NCBI GenBank assembly: GCA_045599185.1
Contig: JAZRVO010000002.1
Coordinates: 1 to 64,000 of the forward strand
Direction of reading: 5' to 3'
DNA length: 64,000 nt
DNA from: UBA1240 sp045599185
Lineage (GTDB): Bacteria > Spirochaetota > Spirochaetia > Treponematales > Treponemataceae
Shown: one piece after another, positions 32,312-40,816 of the stretch
Layout of the letters: each line of letters starts with the position of its first letter
Numbering within the stretch: the stretch's first letter is position 1
The notes under the pieces: model-generated
Databases searched by the model: none
What the model was told of the DNA's origin: nothing
Seen by the model: the letters and a program-made list of their open reading frames with translations, nothing else
Position numbers and translations under genes: made by a program

Positions 32312-32680
32312 TTAGAGAACTTCTGGTGCAAGTGAAACAATCTTCATGTAGTCCATATCACGAAGTTCACGAGCAACAGGTCCAAAGATACGCTTACCTT
32401 TTGGGTTTTTATTTGCATCGATGATAACGCATGCATTGTCATCAAAGCGAACATAAGTTCCGTCAGGACGGCGGTATTCTTTAGAAATCCGAACGATAAC
32501 AGCTTTTTCAACTGTTCCCTTTTTGATTGTTGATGTAGGAATTGCATCCTTAACAGCAACAACGATCACGTCGCCAATACTTGCGTAGCGGCGGTGTGAA
32601 CCACCAATAACTTTAATACACTGAACGAGTTTTGCGCCGGAGTTATCGGCGACGTTCAAATACGACTGCATCTGAATCAT
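32312..32680 (-). CDS. rplN: 50S ribosomal protein L14
   Basis: 122 residues, normal length: MIQMQSYLNVADNSGAKLV, GDVIVVAVKDAIP, RIFGPVARELRD and MKIVSLAPEVL. Forms the inter-subunit bridge with the 30S. Confidence 0.98.
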   Translation of the reverse strand: MIQMQSYLNVADNSGAKLVQCIKVIGGSHRRYASIGDVIVVAVKDAIPTSTIKKGTVEKAVIVRISKEYRRPDGTYVRFDDNACVIIDANKNPKGKRIFGPVARELRDMDYMKIVSLAPEVL

Positions 32681-32698
32681 AGCTGTTTTCTCCTTTAC

Positions 32699-32968
32699 TT
32701 ATCTTGCCCGTTCAACGATTTCGGCAAGTCTCCAGCACTTTTCTTTTGAAAGAGGACGACATTCAATGATACGAACTGTATCACCAATGTGGGCTTCATT
32801 CTTTTCATCATGTGCCTTATATTTCTTGACACGCGTTACATATTTTTTATAAAGCCGGTGAAGTTCCTTAGAAGAAACTGCTACGACAATGGTTTTGTCC
32901 ATTTTGTCGCTGGTTACTTTTCCAACAAACTCACGTTTAACAGCTTTGCGAACTGTTTGTTCTTCCAC
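32699..32968 (-). CDS. rpsQ: 30S ribosomal protein S17
   Basis: 89 residues: REFVGKVTSDKMDKTIVVAV, YVTRVKKYKAHDEKNEAHIGDTV and ECRPLSKEKCWRLAEIVER, an OB-fold primary 16S-binding protein. Lies 10 nt after rpmC. Confidence 0.98.
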   Translation of the reverse strand: MEEQTVRKAVKREFVGKVTSDKMDKTIVVAVSSKELHRLYKKYVTRVKKYKAHDEKNEAHIGDTVRIIECRPLSKEKCWRLAEIVERAR

Positions 32969-32978
32969 GGGTCAGCTC

Positions 32979-33182
32979 CTACTTATCCTGTCCGGCAATT
33001 TCTTTCTGCCGGATGAGCATATTCAATGTGGCGATTTCACGACGCATTGTACGCTTCTGCATGGGATTGTCAACGTGTCCAATTACCATCTGGAAACGGA
33101 GATCCATATACTTCTTTTTCAGCTCATTCCGCTGTGCAACTAATTCGGAATAAGACATTTCTTTTGATGTTTTTTTAGCCAT
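32979..33182 (-). CDS. rpmC: 50S ribosomal protein L29
   Basis: 67 residues in two helices: MSYSELVAQRNELKKKYMDLRFQ and MQKRTMRREIATLNMLIRQKE. Sits at the tunnel exit with L23. Confidence 0.97.
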   Translation of the reverse strand: MAKKTSKEMSYSELVAQRNELKKKYMDLRFQMVIGHVDNPMQKRTMRREIATLNMLIRQKEIAGQDK

Positions 33183-33193
33183 GCTATTCCTCC

Positions 33194-33613
33194 TTACTGT
33201 ACATCGTTGCTGTAAGCAATTTTGGTTTTAATCGGCAATTTGCTGCCTGCAAGCTGCATAGCGCCTTCAGCAATTGAACGATCTACACCGCCAACCTCAA
33301 AAATAATCTGACCTGGTTTGATAACAGATACCCAGTATTCAGGAGCACCTTTACCTTTACCCATGCGGGTTTCGGCAGGTTTCTTTGTATAAGGTTTATC
33401 CGGGAAAATACGAATCCATACTTTACCACGGCGGTTCATATAACGGTTCAGAGCAACACGGGCAGCTTCCAGCTGGCGGTTTGTAAGCCAGTATGGTTCC
33501 AAAGCAACAAGTGCTACGTCGCCGAAGTCGAGTTCGTTAGCGCGGGTAGCATTGCCCTTAATTCTGCCACGCTGCACCTTGCGGTGAATTACTCTTTTAG
33601 GACTAAGTGCCAT
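33194..33613 (-). CDS. rplP: 50S ribosomal protein L16
   Basis: 139 residues: PKRVIHRKVQRGRIKGNATRAN, the arginine-rich RQLEAARVALNRYMNRRGKVWIRIFPDKP and RMGKGKGAPEYWVSVIKPG. Lines the A-site tRNA path. Confidence 0.98.
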   Translation of the reverse strand: MALSPKRVIHRKVQRGRIKGNATRANELDFGDVALVALEPYWLTNRQLEAARVALNRYMNRRGKVWIRIFPDKPYTKKPAETRMGKGKGAPEYWVSVIKPGQIIFEVGGVDRSIAEGAMQLAGSKLPIKTKIAYSNDVQ

Positions 33614-33624
33614 CGACTAACTCC

Positions 33625-34392
33625 TTAAGATTTTGCAGCGCGTGGTGCGCGTTGTTTACGCTCAGATTTTTCTGCTCTCGGTTTTTCACTTTTTGCAGAA
33701 TCATCTGTCCGTTCGCGACGTTTCTTCATAAGCTGACCAGCATCTTCGTTCAAGTCGCGTCCATAATTCATTCCGTTGAATACCCAAACTTTAACACCAA
33801 TTTTACCAAAAGTTGTTAATGATTCAGCGAAAGCATAATCAATATCAGCACGAAGAGTGTGAAGAGGAACGCGTCCTTCTTTGTGCTCTTCTGTACGAGT
33901 CATTTCAGCACCGCCAAGGCGTCCGCTCAAACGGATTTTGATACCCTGTGCGCCACCTTTCATGGCTCCGCTTGATGCCTGTCTGAGGCATTTGCGGAAT
34001 GATCCACGACCAGCAAGCTGACGTGCAATATTCTGTGCAATCAAAGAAGCATTGATTTCGGCTCTCTTAATTTCTTTAATCTTAATCTGAACCTTTTTGT
34101 TCAAGCTTTTCTGAATTTCAGCAGTGATTTTTTCAATCGTTGCACCCTTAACCCCAATAATAACACCAGGGCGAGCTGTGTGAATTACGATAGTTACACG
34201 CTGCGGATGACGAACGATTTCAACTTCAGCAATGTCAGCGTTTTTGCATTCTGGCAAATCGCCTACCAATTTTCTGATTTTCAAATCTTCGTGCAGCAAG
34301 TTTGCATATTCACGTGAATCAGCATACCAGCGAGATTGCCAGGTCTTATTGATTCCAAGGCGCAATCCAATAGGATTTACTTTCTGTCCCAC
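33625..34392 (-). CDS. rpsC: 30S ribosomal protein S3 with basic tail
   Basis: 255 residues, longer than E. coli S3 (about 233). KH domain (RVTIVIHTARPGVIIGVKGATIEKI) and the C domain (FRKCLRQASSGAMKGGAQGIKIRLSGRLGGAEMTRTE) are normal. The last 35 residues are a Lys/Arg/Glu/Ala-rich tail (KSEKPRAEKSERKQRAPRAA), comparable to the one on L17. Confidence 0.97.
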   Translation of the reverse strand: MGQKVNPIGLRLGINKTWQSRWYADSREYANLLHEDLKIRKLVGDLPECKNADIAEVEIVRHPQRVTIVIHTARPGVIIGVKGATIEKITAEIQKSLNKKVQIKIKEIKRAEINASLIAQNIARQLAGRGSFRKCLRQASSGAMKGGAQGIKIRLSGRLGGAEMTRTEEHKEGRVPLHTLRADIDYAFAESLTTFGKIGVKVWVFNGMNYGRDLNEDAGQLMKKRRERTDDSAKSEKPRAEKSERKQRAPRAAKS

Positions 34393-34393
34393 G

Positions 34394-34750
34394 TTATTCC
34401 CCCGCCTTTTCAGCTACAACGACGGTAATATGGCACATACGTCTAAGAAGCATGTCTGCTCTACCGCGTGCGCGGCACCAAACTCTCTTCAAACGAGGAC
34501 CTTCGTCAATACGAATTTCCTTAACGTACAGCATATCTTCATCAAGCTTTTTATTTGCATAAAGTGCATTTGCAATCGCAGATTTCATAGTTCCGTGAAT
34601 TAAACGCGCACCTTTCTGCGGCATATTCTCAAGAATTGCCATAGCCTCTGAACAGGTCTTCCGTTTTACACAATTCGCTACAGGACGAACCTTTGTAGGA
34701 GATGCAATAAGGAATTTTGTAGTGGCTACATAGTTGGTTGTCTCAGCCAT
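34394..34750 (-). CDS. rplV: 50S ribosomal protein L22
   Basis: 118 residues from ATG 34750, which has AGGTGG 5 nt upstream. A GTG three codons earlier is less likely. Motifs ASPTKVRPVANCVKRKTCSEA and GPRLKRVWCRARGRADMLLRRMCHITVVV, the latter forming the loop that reaches the exit tunnel and the macrolide site. Confidence 0.97.
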   Translation of the reverse strand: MAETTNYVATTKFLIASPTKVRPVANCVKRKTCSEAMAILENMPQKGARLIHGTMKSAIANALYANKKLDEDMLYVKEIRIDEGPRLKRVWCRARGRADMLLRRMCHITVVVAEKAGE

Positions 34751-34759
34751 CTTATCCAC

Positions 34760-35044
34760 CTATTTTCCAGCTTTTTTATCTGAACCGGCATGTCCACGGA
34801 ATGTACGTGTAGGAACGAATTCGCCAAGCTTGTGGCCAACGAGGTTCTCAGTAACGTATACAGGTACCCATGATTTACCGTTATACACAGAAATAGTGTT
34901 ACCAACCATTTCAGGAATAATTGTAGAGCAGCGTGAGTAAGTCTTAATCATTTTCTTATCTGCTGCTGATGCCTTGTTCATTTCAATAATCTTTTTGTAA
35001 AGGCTCTTTTCAATGAAAGGACCTTTTTTAACAGATCTTGACAC
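34760..35044 (-). CDS. rpsS: 30S ribosomal protein S19
   Basis: 94 residues: MSRSVKKGPFIEKSLYKKI, YSRCSTIIPEMVGNTISVYNGK and HKLGEFVPTRTFRGHAG. Head of the 30S, partner of S13. Confidence 0.98.
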   Translation of the reverse strand: MSRSVKKGPFIEKSLYKKIIEMNKASAADKKMIKTYSRCSTIIPEMVGNTISVYNGKSWVPVYVTENLVGHKLGEFVPTRTFRGHAGSDKKAGK

Positions 35045-35061
35045 GGTTATCTCCTACACAA

Positions 35062-35886
35062 CTACTTCTTACGTCTCGTGACAATGAAATTGTCAGAAAC
35101 CTTCCGCTTTTTGCGGGTCTTGTATCCACGGCAAGGCTGACCCCATGGTGTAACAGGGTTACGACCCTTACCAGCACCTTCACCACCACCAAGTGGGTGA
35201 TCTACAGGGTTCATGGCCATACCACGTACGGTTGGGCGAACGCCTCTCCAACGTGCACGACCTGCTTTACCAAGACTGGTGTTCATGTGGTCTTCGTTAC
35301 CAACAACACCAATAGTTGCATAACACTTCTTGTGGACTTTGCGCAATTCACCTGAAGGAAGACGAATAATTACATATTCTCCTTCTTTTGCCGCGACAAG
35401 TGCGCTTGCACCGGCTGAACGAACGAGCTGTCCGCCACGTCCCAGTGTCAATTCAATATTATGAACAGTAAAACCAACAGGAATTACCTCTAACGGTAAG
35501 GCATTTCCTACTTCTGGAGTTGCATTTTCACCAGAAAGGATTTTCTGTCCTACTTTCAAGCCTTTTGGCGCAATGATATAACGCTTGTCGCCATCGGCAT
35601 AGAAAACAAGAGCAATGTTAGCACTTCTGTTTGGATCGTATTCGATTGTACGAACAGTTCCAGGAATTCCGTGCTTTTCTCTCTTAAAATCTATTTCGCG
35701 ATACTTACGTTTATGACCGCCGCCCTGATGACGTACAGAAATACGTCCCTGAGCACCGCGTCCGCCATTAGAACGCAAACCGTATGTCAAACCTTTCTCT
35801 GGTTTGTCACAGGTCAATTCATCTCTGCGAAGATCGATACGTGTTCGAGTTCCCGCAGTTATTGGCTTATATACTTTCAGAGCCAT
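35062..35886 (-). CDS. rplB: 50S ribosomal protein L2
   Basis: 274 residues: KPITAGTRTRIDLRRDEL, GGRGAQGRISVRHQGGGHKRKYR and the C-terminal RGMAMNPVDHPLGGGEGAGKGRNPVTPWGQP with the histidine implicated in peptidyl transfer assembly. Between rplW (29 nt) and rpsS (17 nt). Confidence 0.98.
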   Translation of the reverse strand: MALKVYKPITAGTRTRIDLRRDELTCDKPEKGLTYGLRSNGGRGAQGRISVRHQGGGHKRKYREIDFKREKHGIPGTVRTIEYDPNRSANIALVFYADGDKRYIIAPKGLKVGQKILSGENATPEVGNALPLEVIPVGFTVHNIELTLGRGGQLVRSAGASALVAAKEGEYVIIRLPSGELRKVHKKCYATIGVVGNEDHMNTSLGKAGRARWRGVRPTVRGMAMNPVDHPLGGGEGAGKGRNPVTPWGQPCRGYKTRKKRKVSDNFIVTRRKK

Positions 35887-35915
35887 TTAGGTTCCCCTTT
35901 TACCGCGTCGAGGTG

Positions 35916-36200
35916 TTAAACACCCTCGAACACTTTGATTGTTTCACCAGGTGCCAGTTTGACGATTGCCTTTTTCCAGCTTGAAGTTTTACCTGCCGCA
36001 TAGCGAACACGTTTAACTTTTCCGCCAACATTCATTACAGTGCAATCTACAACTTTTACGTTGAACAAACGGCGTACTGCTTCTTTAATTTCAATTTTGC
36101 TTGCATCAGGATGTACTTTGAAAACATATTTTCCTTCTTCGCGAAGCAAAGTTGCTTTTTCAGATAACACAGGCTCGATGAGGATATCTTCGTAAATCAT
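35916..36200 (-). CDS. rplW: 50S ribosomal protein L23
   Basis: 94 residues: MIYEDILIEPVLSEKATLL, YVFKVHPDASKIEIKEAVRRLFNVKV and KKAIVKLAPGETI. Docking site for trigger factor and SRP at the tunnel exit. Start and rplD stop share one base (TAATG). Confidence 0.98.
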   Translation of the reverse strand: MIYEDILIEPVLSEKATLLREEGKYVFKVHPDASKIEIKEAVRRLFNVKVVDCTVMNVGGKVKRVRYAAGKTSSWKKAIVKLAPGETIKVFEGV

Positions 36201-36838
36201 TATTCAGCCCCCTCTTCTGCCTTATAAAAATCGCCAAGATTTTTTGCAGCTGTTTCAAGCATAACAATTTTCTTTCCGTAGAACAGATCGTGTGCACGAA
36301 GTCTGTTGTATGACAAGAAAGAAACAGTTGGAATATTCCGTCCGGCCTGCTTGATTTTTGCATCATCGTCTTTAAGAACGATAACTGTGCGTTCGTCTTT
36401 TCCGAAATTGCTCAAAATCTTTACAAGATCTTTGGTTTTTCCACTTTCAACTGTAAAATCTTCAACTACTGTCAATCTATCAGACTGAGCTTTGAGGCTC
36501 AAAATAGATTTCATAGCAAGACGTTTTACTTTTTTTGGCAAACTGTAGCTAAAATCTCTAGGTTTCGGTCCAAAAATAACACCGCCGCCTCTAGTTAAAG
36601 GTGATTTTTTATCACCACGGCGAGCATTACCTGTACCCTTCTGCTTGTACGGTTTTGCATTGCTGCCATGAACCTCAGAACGATCCTTTGTACATGCAGT
36701 ACCAACACGTTTGTTGGCTAATTCATTATTGATGGCATAATAGATAACATCTTCATTAACCGGGAGACCGAATACGGCATCATCAAGTGTAATTGTTCTC
36801 AGTTCTTTGCCATCGACTGAATAGACTTTCTTTTCCAT
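36200..36838 (-). CDS. rplD: 50S ribosomal protein L4
   Basis: 212 residues: a tunnel loop with KPYKQKGTGNARRGDKKSP and GGGVIFGPKPRDFSYSLPKKVKRLAMKS, and a globular part ending KNLGDFYKAEEGAE. In E. coli L4 represses the S10 operon through its leader. Whether that holds here is unknown. Confidence 0.98.
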   Translation of the reverse strand: MEKKVYSVDGKELRTITLDDAVFGLPVNEDVIYYAINNELANKRVGTACTKDRSEVHGSNAKPYKQKGTGNARRGDKKSPLTRGGGVIFGPKPRDFSYSLPKKVKRLAMKSILSLKAQSDRLTVVEDFTVESGKTKDLVKILSNFGKDERTVIVLKDDDAKIKQAGRNIPTVSFLSYNRLRAHDLFYGKKIVMLETAAKNLGDFYKAEEGAE

Positions 36839-36853
36839 ATGTCTTCTCCTGTC

Positions 36854-37477
36854 TTAGGATTTTTTAACCGCTGACTTGATGATCAACGCGCTGTCTTTAT
36901 TCCCGGGCACAGACCCACGAACCATCAAAACTTTCAATTCTGGGTCAACTTTTACAATACGAAGATTCTGAATTGTAACGCGTTCACGACCCATACGACC
37001 AGGCATTTTAATGTTTTTGAAACATCTTCCTGGTGATGTACACATACCGGTACCACCTGCTTCGCGGTGAAATTTAGAACCGTGTGTAGCGCGTCCACCG
37101 TGGAATCCCCAGCGTTTCATAACGCCCTGAAAGCCCTTACCTTTTGAAGTTGCTGTTACGTCTAAATAACGAACTGATTCAAAAAGTTCAACACCAACTT
37201 CATCACCAACTTTCACTTCGCCGTCAAAATTGCGAAATTCTTTAAGGTGCTGTTTAGGCGCAATGTTTTCCGGAAACTGACCGGCATAAGGTTTTGTTAC
37301 ACGACTCTTTCTTTTGTCGCCAAGACCTAAAACAACCGCATCATAACCGAAAGTTTCTTTGTCTTTAAGTGCTACAACCGTGTTAGGTTCAACGCGGATC
37401 ACAGTAACAGGTGTCAAGTTACCGTTTTCGTCGAAAACCTGGGTCATACCCACTTTCTTTGCAATCAGACCTTTCAT
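36854..37477 (-). CDS. rplC: 50S ribosomal protein L3
   Basis: 207 residues: MKGLIAKKVGMTQVFDENG, RWGFHGGRATHGSKFHREAG (with the glutamine-methylation region altered relative to E. coli) and GRMGRERVTIQNLRIV. Preceded by AAGGAGA and a 98-nt structured spacer after rpsJ. Confidence 0.97.
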   Translation of the reverse strand: MKGLIAKKVGMTQVFDENGNLTPVTVIRVEPNTVVALKDKETFGYDAVVLGLGDKRKSRVTKPYAGQFPENIAPKQHLKEFRNFDGEVKVGDEVGVELFESVRYLDVTATSKGKGFQGVMKRWGFHGGRATHGSKFHREAGGTGMCTSPGRCFKNIKMPGRMGRERVTIQNLRIVKVDPELKVLMVRGSVPGNKDSALIIKSAVKKS

Positions 37478-37575
37478 TCTGATATTTCTCCTTGAGAAAG
37501 AAAATCTTTCCCGTCTTCAGCCGCCATCCCCTGATCCTGGGGACCGTACTGTTTATTGTCATACACTCAAGTGTA
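37478..37575 (-). promoter_or_regulatory. 98-nt rpsJ-rplC spacer with hairpins
   Basis: In the minus-strand RNA, ATACAC/GTGTAT with a TTGA loop begins at the rpsJ stop codon (complement of 37561-37576). TCCCC/GGGGA (37527-37543) and a GAAAG/CTTTC stem just before the ribosome-binding site follow. It is one of the largest gaps inside the block and could be an internal control or processing site. Confidence 0.45.
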
Positions 37576-37884
37576 TTACTGTTTGATTTCTACATCCACG
37601 CCAGCAGGCAGTTCAAGTTTCATCAAAGAATCCATTACATCTGATGATGGTTCGATGATGTCAATAAGCCGTTTATGTGTTCTCATTTCAAACTGTTCAC
37701 GTGACTTTTTGTTTACGTGAGGTGAACGCAAAACAGTAACCTTATTGATTCTTGTAGGAAGCGGAATAGGTCCAGAAACCTTTGCTCCTGCTTTCTGCAC
37801 TGTCTGTACAATGGCTTTTGCACTCTGATCGATCAATTCTACATCGAATGCACGAAGTCGGACACGAATTTTTTCGGTCGCCAT
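37576..37884 (-). CDS. rpsJ: 30S ribosomal protein S10
   Basis: 102 residues: EKIRVRLRAFDVELIDQSAKAIVQT, GPIPLPTRINKVTVLRSPHVNKKSREQFEMRTHKRLIDI. S10 also serves as NusE in antitermination. Separated from tuf by a 66-nt spacer with a hairpin. Confidence 0.98.
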   Translation of the reverse strand: MATEKIRVRLRAFDVELIDQSAKAIVQTVQKAGAKVSGPIPLPTRINKVTVLRSPHVNKKSREQFEMRTHKRLIDIIEPSSDVMDSLMKLELPAGVDVEIKQ

Positions 37885-37903
37885 GTTTCCTCCAGGGTTA
37901 ACA

Positions 37904-37929
37904 AGAGGCTCTTCTTAACAAGAGCCTCT
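37904..37929 (-). promoter_or_regulatory. Perfect hairpin between tuf and rpsJ
   Basis: AGAGGCTCTT (37904-37913) and AAGAGCCTCT (37920-37929) form a 10-bp perfect stem with a 6-nt loop. In the RNA it is followed by TTGTTAACC rather than a T-run, so processing or partial termination is more likely than full termination. Confidence 0.6.
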
Positions 37930-37950
37930 GTAAACTAACCCAAATCTGAA

Positions 37951-39138
37951 TTATTCTTTAATTTCAGTTACCTGACCAGAAGCAATAGTACGTCCACCTT
38001 CGCGGATAGCGAATTTAAGACCTTTGTCCATAGCAACTGGGTGAATCAATTCACCAATAACTTTTGTATTGTCACCAGGTTTAATCATATCTACACCTTC
38101 AGGAAGTGTAACAGTACCTGTGATGTCTGTAGTTCTGAAGTAGAACTGTGGACGATATCCTGAGAAGAATGGGCTGTGGCGTCCACCTTCTTCTTTTGAA
38201 AGAACGTAAATCTGTCCTTCAAATTTTGTGTGAGGTGTAATTGAACCTGGTTTAGCAAGAACCTGTCCGCGTTCAACTTCTTTCTTATCAATACCGCGGA
38301 GAAGGAGACCTACGTTATCACCAGCCTGTCCCTGATCCAACAATTTGTTGAACATTTCGATACCAGTAATAACTGTTTTCTGTGTAGGTTTGATACCAAT
38401 GATTTCAACTTCTTCGTTCATGTTGATTACACCGCGTTCGATACGACCTGTAACAACAGTACCACGACCAGAAATTGTGAATACGTCTTCGATTGGCATC
38501 AAGAAAGGTTTGTCAGCATCGCGTTCTGGATCATCAAAGTATGAGTCCATAGTTGCAAGCAATTCATCGATACATGCTGTATCTTCTGCAGAAGCACCAT
38601 CAGCCATAGCTTTGAAAGCTGAACCTTTAATGATTGGTGTTTCGCGTGAATAGCCGTAAGATTCGAGAACGTCGCGAACTTCTTCTTCAACCAATTCCAA
38701 AAGGTCTGGATCGTCGAGAAGGTCGATTTTGTTCAAGAATACAACCAATTTCGGAACACCTACCTGACGAGCAAGCAAAATGTGTTCGCGTGTCTGTGGC
38801 ATAACTGAGTCTGGAGCAGAAACAACGAGGATAGAACCATCCATCTGAGCAGCACCAGTAATCATGTTTTTGATATAGTCTGCGTGGCCTGGACAGTCGA
38901 TGTGTGCATAGTGACGTTTGTCTGACTGATATTCCAAGTGACGAGTGTTGATAGTAATACCACGGGCTTTTTCTTCCGGAGCATTGTCGATTTCGTCATA
39001 CTTAAGCTGTTTGTCGCCAAATTTTTTGGCACAGTGCATTGTAATTGCCGCTGAAAGTGTTGTCTTACCGTGGTCAACGTGACCAATGGTTCCAACGTTC
39101 ATGTGCGGCTTTGTTCTCTCGAACTTTTCCTTTGCCAT
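37951..39138 (-). CDS. tuf: Elongation factor Tu
   Basis: A 395-residue translational GTPase. G1 GHVDHGKT, G2 region RGITINTRHLEY, G3 DCPGH, G4 NKID, G5 GSAFK, followed by the two beta-barrels. It carries aminoacyl-tRNA to the ribosome. The gene begins the S10 block, which lacks fusA, with AAGGAGGATCAA before ATG and a leader of about 420 nt from the mapped-by-eye promoter at 39567-39595. Confidence 0.99.
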   Translation of the reverse strand: MAKEKFERTKPHMNVGTIGHVDHGKTTLSAAITMHCAKKFGDKQLKYDEIDNAPEEKARGITINTRHLEYQSDKRHYAHIDCPGHADYIKNMITGAAQMDGSILVVSAPDSVMPQTREHILLARQVGVPKLVVFLNKIDLLDDPDLLELVEEEVRDVLESYGYSRETPIIKGSAFKAMADGASAEDTACIDELLATMDSYFDDPERDADKPFLMPIEDVFTISGRGTVVTGRIERGVINMNEEVEIIGIKPTQKTVITGIEMFNKLLDQGQAGDNVGLLLRGIDKKEVERGQVLAKPGSITPHTKFEGQIYVLSKEEGGRHSPFFSGYRPQFYFRTTDITGTVTLPEGVDMIKPGDNTKVIGELIHPVAMDKGLKFAIREGGRTIASGQVTEIKE

Positions 39139-39560
39139 TTGATCCTCCTTAACAGATTAAAGGCAATCGTTAAAAGAAATTAATGTGTTGTATTTTAAGG
39201 GAGCGCCGCGACAGCGGAACAACCTCCACACATATACTGTACTGAGAAAATTTGAATAATTAAAGGTGGGTGTACTGTTAATACATTAGTTGATACAGTC
39301 CATAATTTCGAACTGCTTCGCCTGGAACCACCAATCTTCATCAAACTTTCATCCGATGACCGATCTGGCATCCAAGAGCCTAACACGGTGAACGTAAAAT
39401 CAAACCCTTGATGCCGCTTTACAGTTCCCGTTAAACACAGAAAACTTATTCATCAAGGGCGGTAAACCTGACTTATTCAGCCTTTACGGTTTTACCTGTG
39501 CAATATTAAATCGCTCTGACTCTCAAAGATCCTGAGTTTTTACTTAACTGTAAACTCGTC
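39139..39560 (-). promoter_or_regulatory. Long structured leader of the tuf-S10 transcript
   Basis: About 420 nt separate the predicted transcription start from tuf. A 9-bp inverted repeat, CCCTTGATG (39405-39413) with CATCAAGGG (39451-39459), and a nearby GGTAAA/TTTACC pairing indicate folded RNA. A small CCGC/GCGG hairpin lies near 39207-39218. Only very short frames occur, none with convincing coding character. Confidence 0.5.
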
Positions 39561-39566
39561 GTTAAA

Positions 39567-39595
39567 TATATAACAAATTGCAAAAAAAAGTTCAA
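39567..39595 (-). promoter_or_regulatory. Promoter of the tuf-S10-spc-alpha block
   Basis: On the minus strand TTGAAC (39590-39595), 17 bp and TATATA (39567-39572), with a run of eight T directly after the -35. Predicted start near 39560. Confidence 0.65.
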
Positions 39596-39768
39596 TAGAT
39601 TTTTATGAAAAGCTTACAGTTTTTCGCAATCGTTGCAGAATAAACGCAAGGGTTTTAAAACCTTTACCTGTTTTGTATAAAGCGAAAAGCAAACGTAAAG
39701 TATTCAGCTTTTATACGCAGCAAATGCATATTTTATAATAGAAGGAAGTTAAACATTCGGTTTAAAAT

Positions 39769-39807
39769 AAAAAAACTGCCTTTGAAAAAACAAAGACAGT
39801 TTTTTTG
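39769..39807 (-). terminator. Terminator after rpsG
   Basis: AAACTGCCTTTG (39773-39784) pairs with CAAAGACAGTTT (39791-39802), one mismatch, flanked by A and T runs on both sides. It ends the tRNA-Thr to rpsG block and separates it from tuf. Confidence 0.88.
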
Positions 39808-39827
39808 ATAAAGCTAGAAGCTTTTTA

Positions 39828-40298
39828 CTACCATCTGAAATGAGAGAAAGCTTTGTTAGCTTCTGCCATTTTGTGGGTATCTTCCTTCTTCTTGTATGCT
39901 GTACCAGTATTGTTGTAAGCATCCAAAAGTTCAGAAGCCAAGCGTTCATACATGTTATGACCGCTTTTTGATCTTGCAGCAGCGATAATCCAGCGCATAG
40001 CCAAAGCTTCGCGGCGTGCTTCACGGATTTCTACCGGAACCTGATAGGTAGCACCACCAACGCGGCGTGACTTTACTTCTACCAAAGGTTTTACGTTATC
40101 AATAGCCTTCAAAAATACTTCAAGAGGATCTTTGTCGGTTTTTGCTTTCAACTGATCCATTGCGTCGTAAACGATACCAACACAAGTGGCTTTTTTTCCG
40201 TCTAACATCATTCTGCCAACGAACTTTGATACAACCAAGCTGTTGTATTTTGAATCTGGCATAGTGTTGCGGTCAACAGACTTATTTTTTCTTCCCAT
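39828..40298 (-). CDS. rpsG: 30S ribosomal protein S7
   Basis: 156 residues: MGRKNKSVDRNTMPDSKYNS, FLKAIDNVKPLVEVKSRRVGGATYQVPVEI and KKKEDTHKMAEANKAFSHFRW. The last gene of its block. In many bacteria fusA and tuf follow directly, but here a terminator and a new promoter intervene and fusA is absent. Confidence 0.98.
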   Translation of the reverse strand: MGRKNKSVDRNTMPDSKYNSLVVSKFVGRMMLDGKKATCVGIVYDAMDQLKAKTDKDPLEVFLKAIDNVKPLVEVKSRRVGGATYQVPVEIREARREALAMRWIIAAARSKSGHNMYERLASELLDAYNNTGTAYKKKEDTHKMAEANKAFSHFRW

Positions 40299-40309
40299 CT
40301 TATGACTCC

Positions 40310-40684
40310 TTATGCCTTAGGCCGTTTGGCACCATATTTTGAACGTCCGCGTTTGCGATCTTCTACACCGAGTGCATCTTTTGTACCGCGGATAATGTGA
40401 TAGCGTACACCAGGAAGGTCTTTAACACGTCCACCACGAATAAGAACAACTGAGTGTTCCTGCAAGTTGTGTCCGATACCTGGAATGTATGCAGTAACTT
40501 CAATACCATTGCTCAAACGAACACGAGCAACCTTACGAAGAGCCGAGTTTGGCTTTTTAGGGGTAACAGTCATAACACGTGTACAAACACCACGTTTTTG
40601 CGGACAAGCCTGAAGCGCGGGAGACTTAGTTCTGTTCGCAGCTGTTTTACGTCCCTGACGAATCAACTGATTTATTGTAGGCAT
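40310..40684 (-). CDS. rpsL: 30S ribosomal protein S12
   Basis: 124 residues: MPTINQLIRQGRKTAANR, the decoding loops TPKKPNSALRKVARVRLSNG and RGGRVKDLPGVRYHIIRG. The two lysines whose mutation gives streptomycin resistance elsewhere (K42 and K87 in E. coli numbering) are both unmutated. Confidence 0.98.
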   Translation of the reverse strand: MPTINQLIRQGRKTAANRTKSPALQACPQKRGVCTRVMTVTPKKPNSALRKVARVRLSNGIEVTAYIPGIGHNLQEHSVVLIRGGRVKDLPGVRYHIIRGTKDALGVEDRKRGRSKYGAKRPKA

Positions 40685-40775
40685 TAGCCTTCTCCTATTA
40701 TTATTCCGGCCAGCACTCCGGAAGGTATAAACAAAAAGGTTTTAACAGTTTATAGAATAAAACCAATGTATTCAA

Positions 40776-40807
40776 GCCGGTTGGCTATTTTTTTTCAACC
40801 AGCCGGC
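40776..40807 (-). promoter_or_regulatory. Hairpin in the rpoC-rpsL spacer
   Basis: GCCGGTTGG (40776-40784) pairs with CCAGCCGGC (40799-40807), 9 bp with one G-T pair. On the minus strand it follows rpoC directly, with T7 before it but no T-run after it. A processing site or weak attenuator is more likely than a terminator. Confidence 0.55.
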
Positions 40808-40816
40808 CTAAAAAAA

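Noticed and set aside
39195..39386. 63-codon minus-strand frame in the tuf leader
   Set aside because: No ribosome-binding site, Ser/Arg-rich unstructured composition, and overlap with the folded leader RNA.
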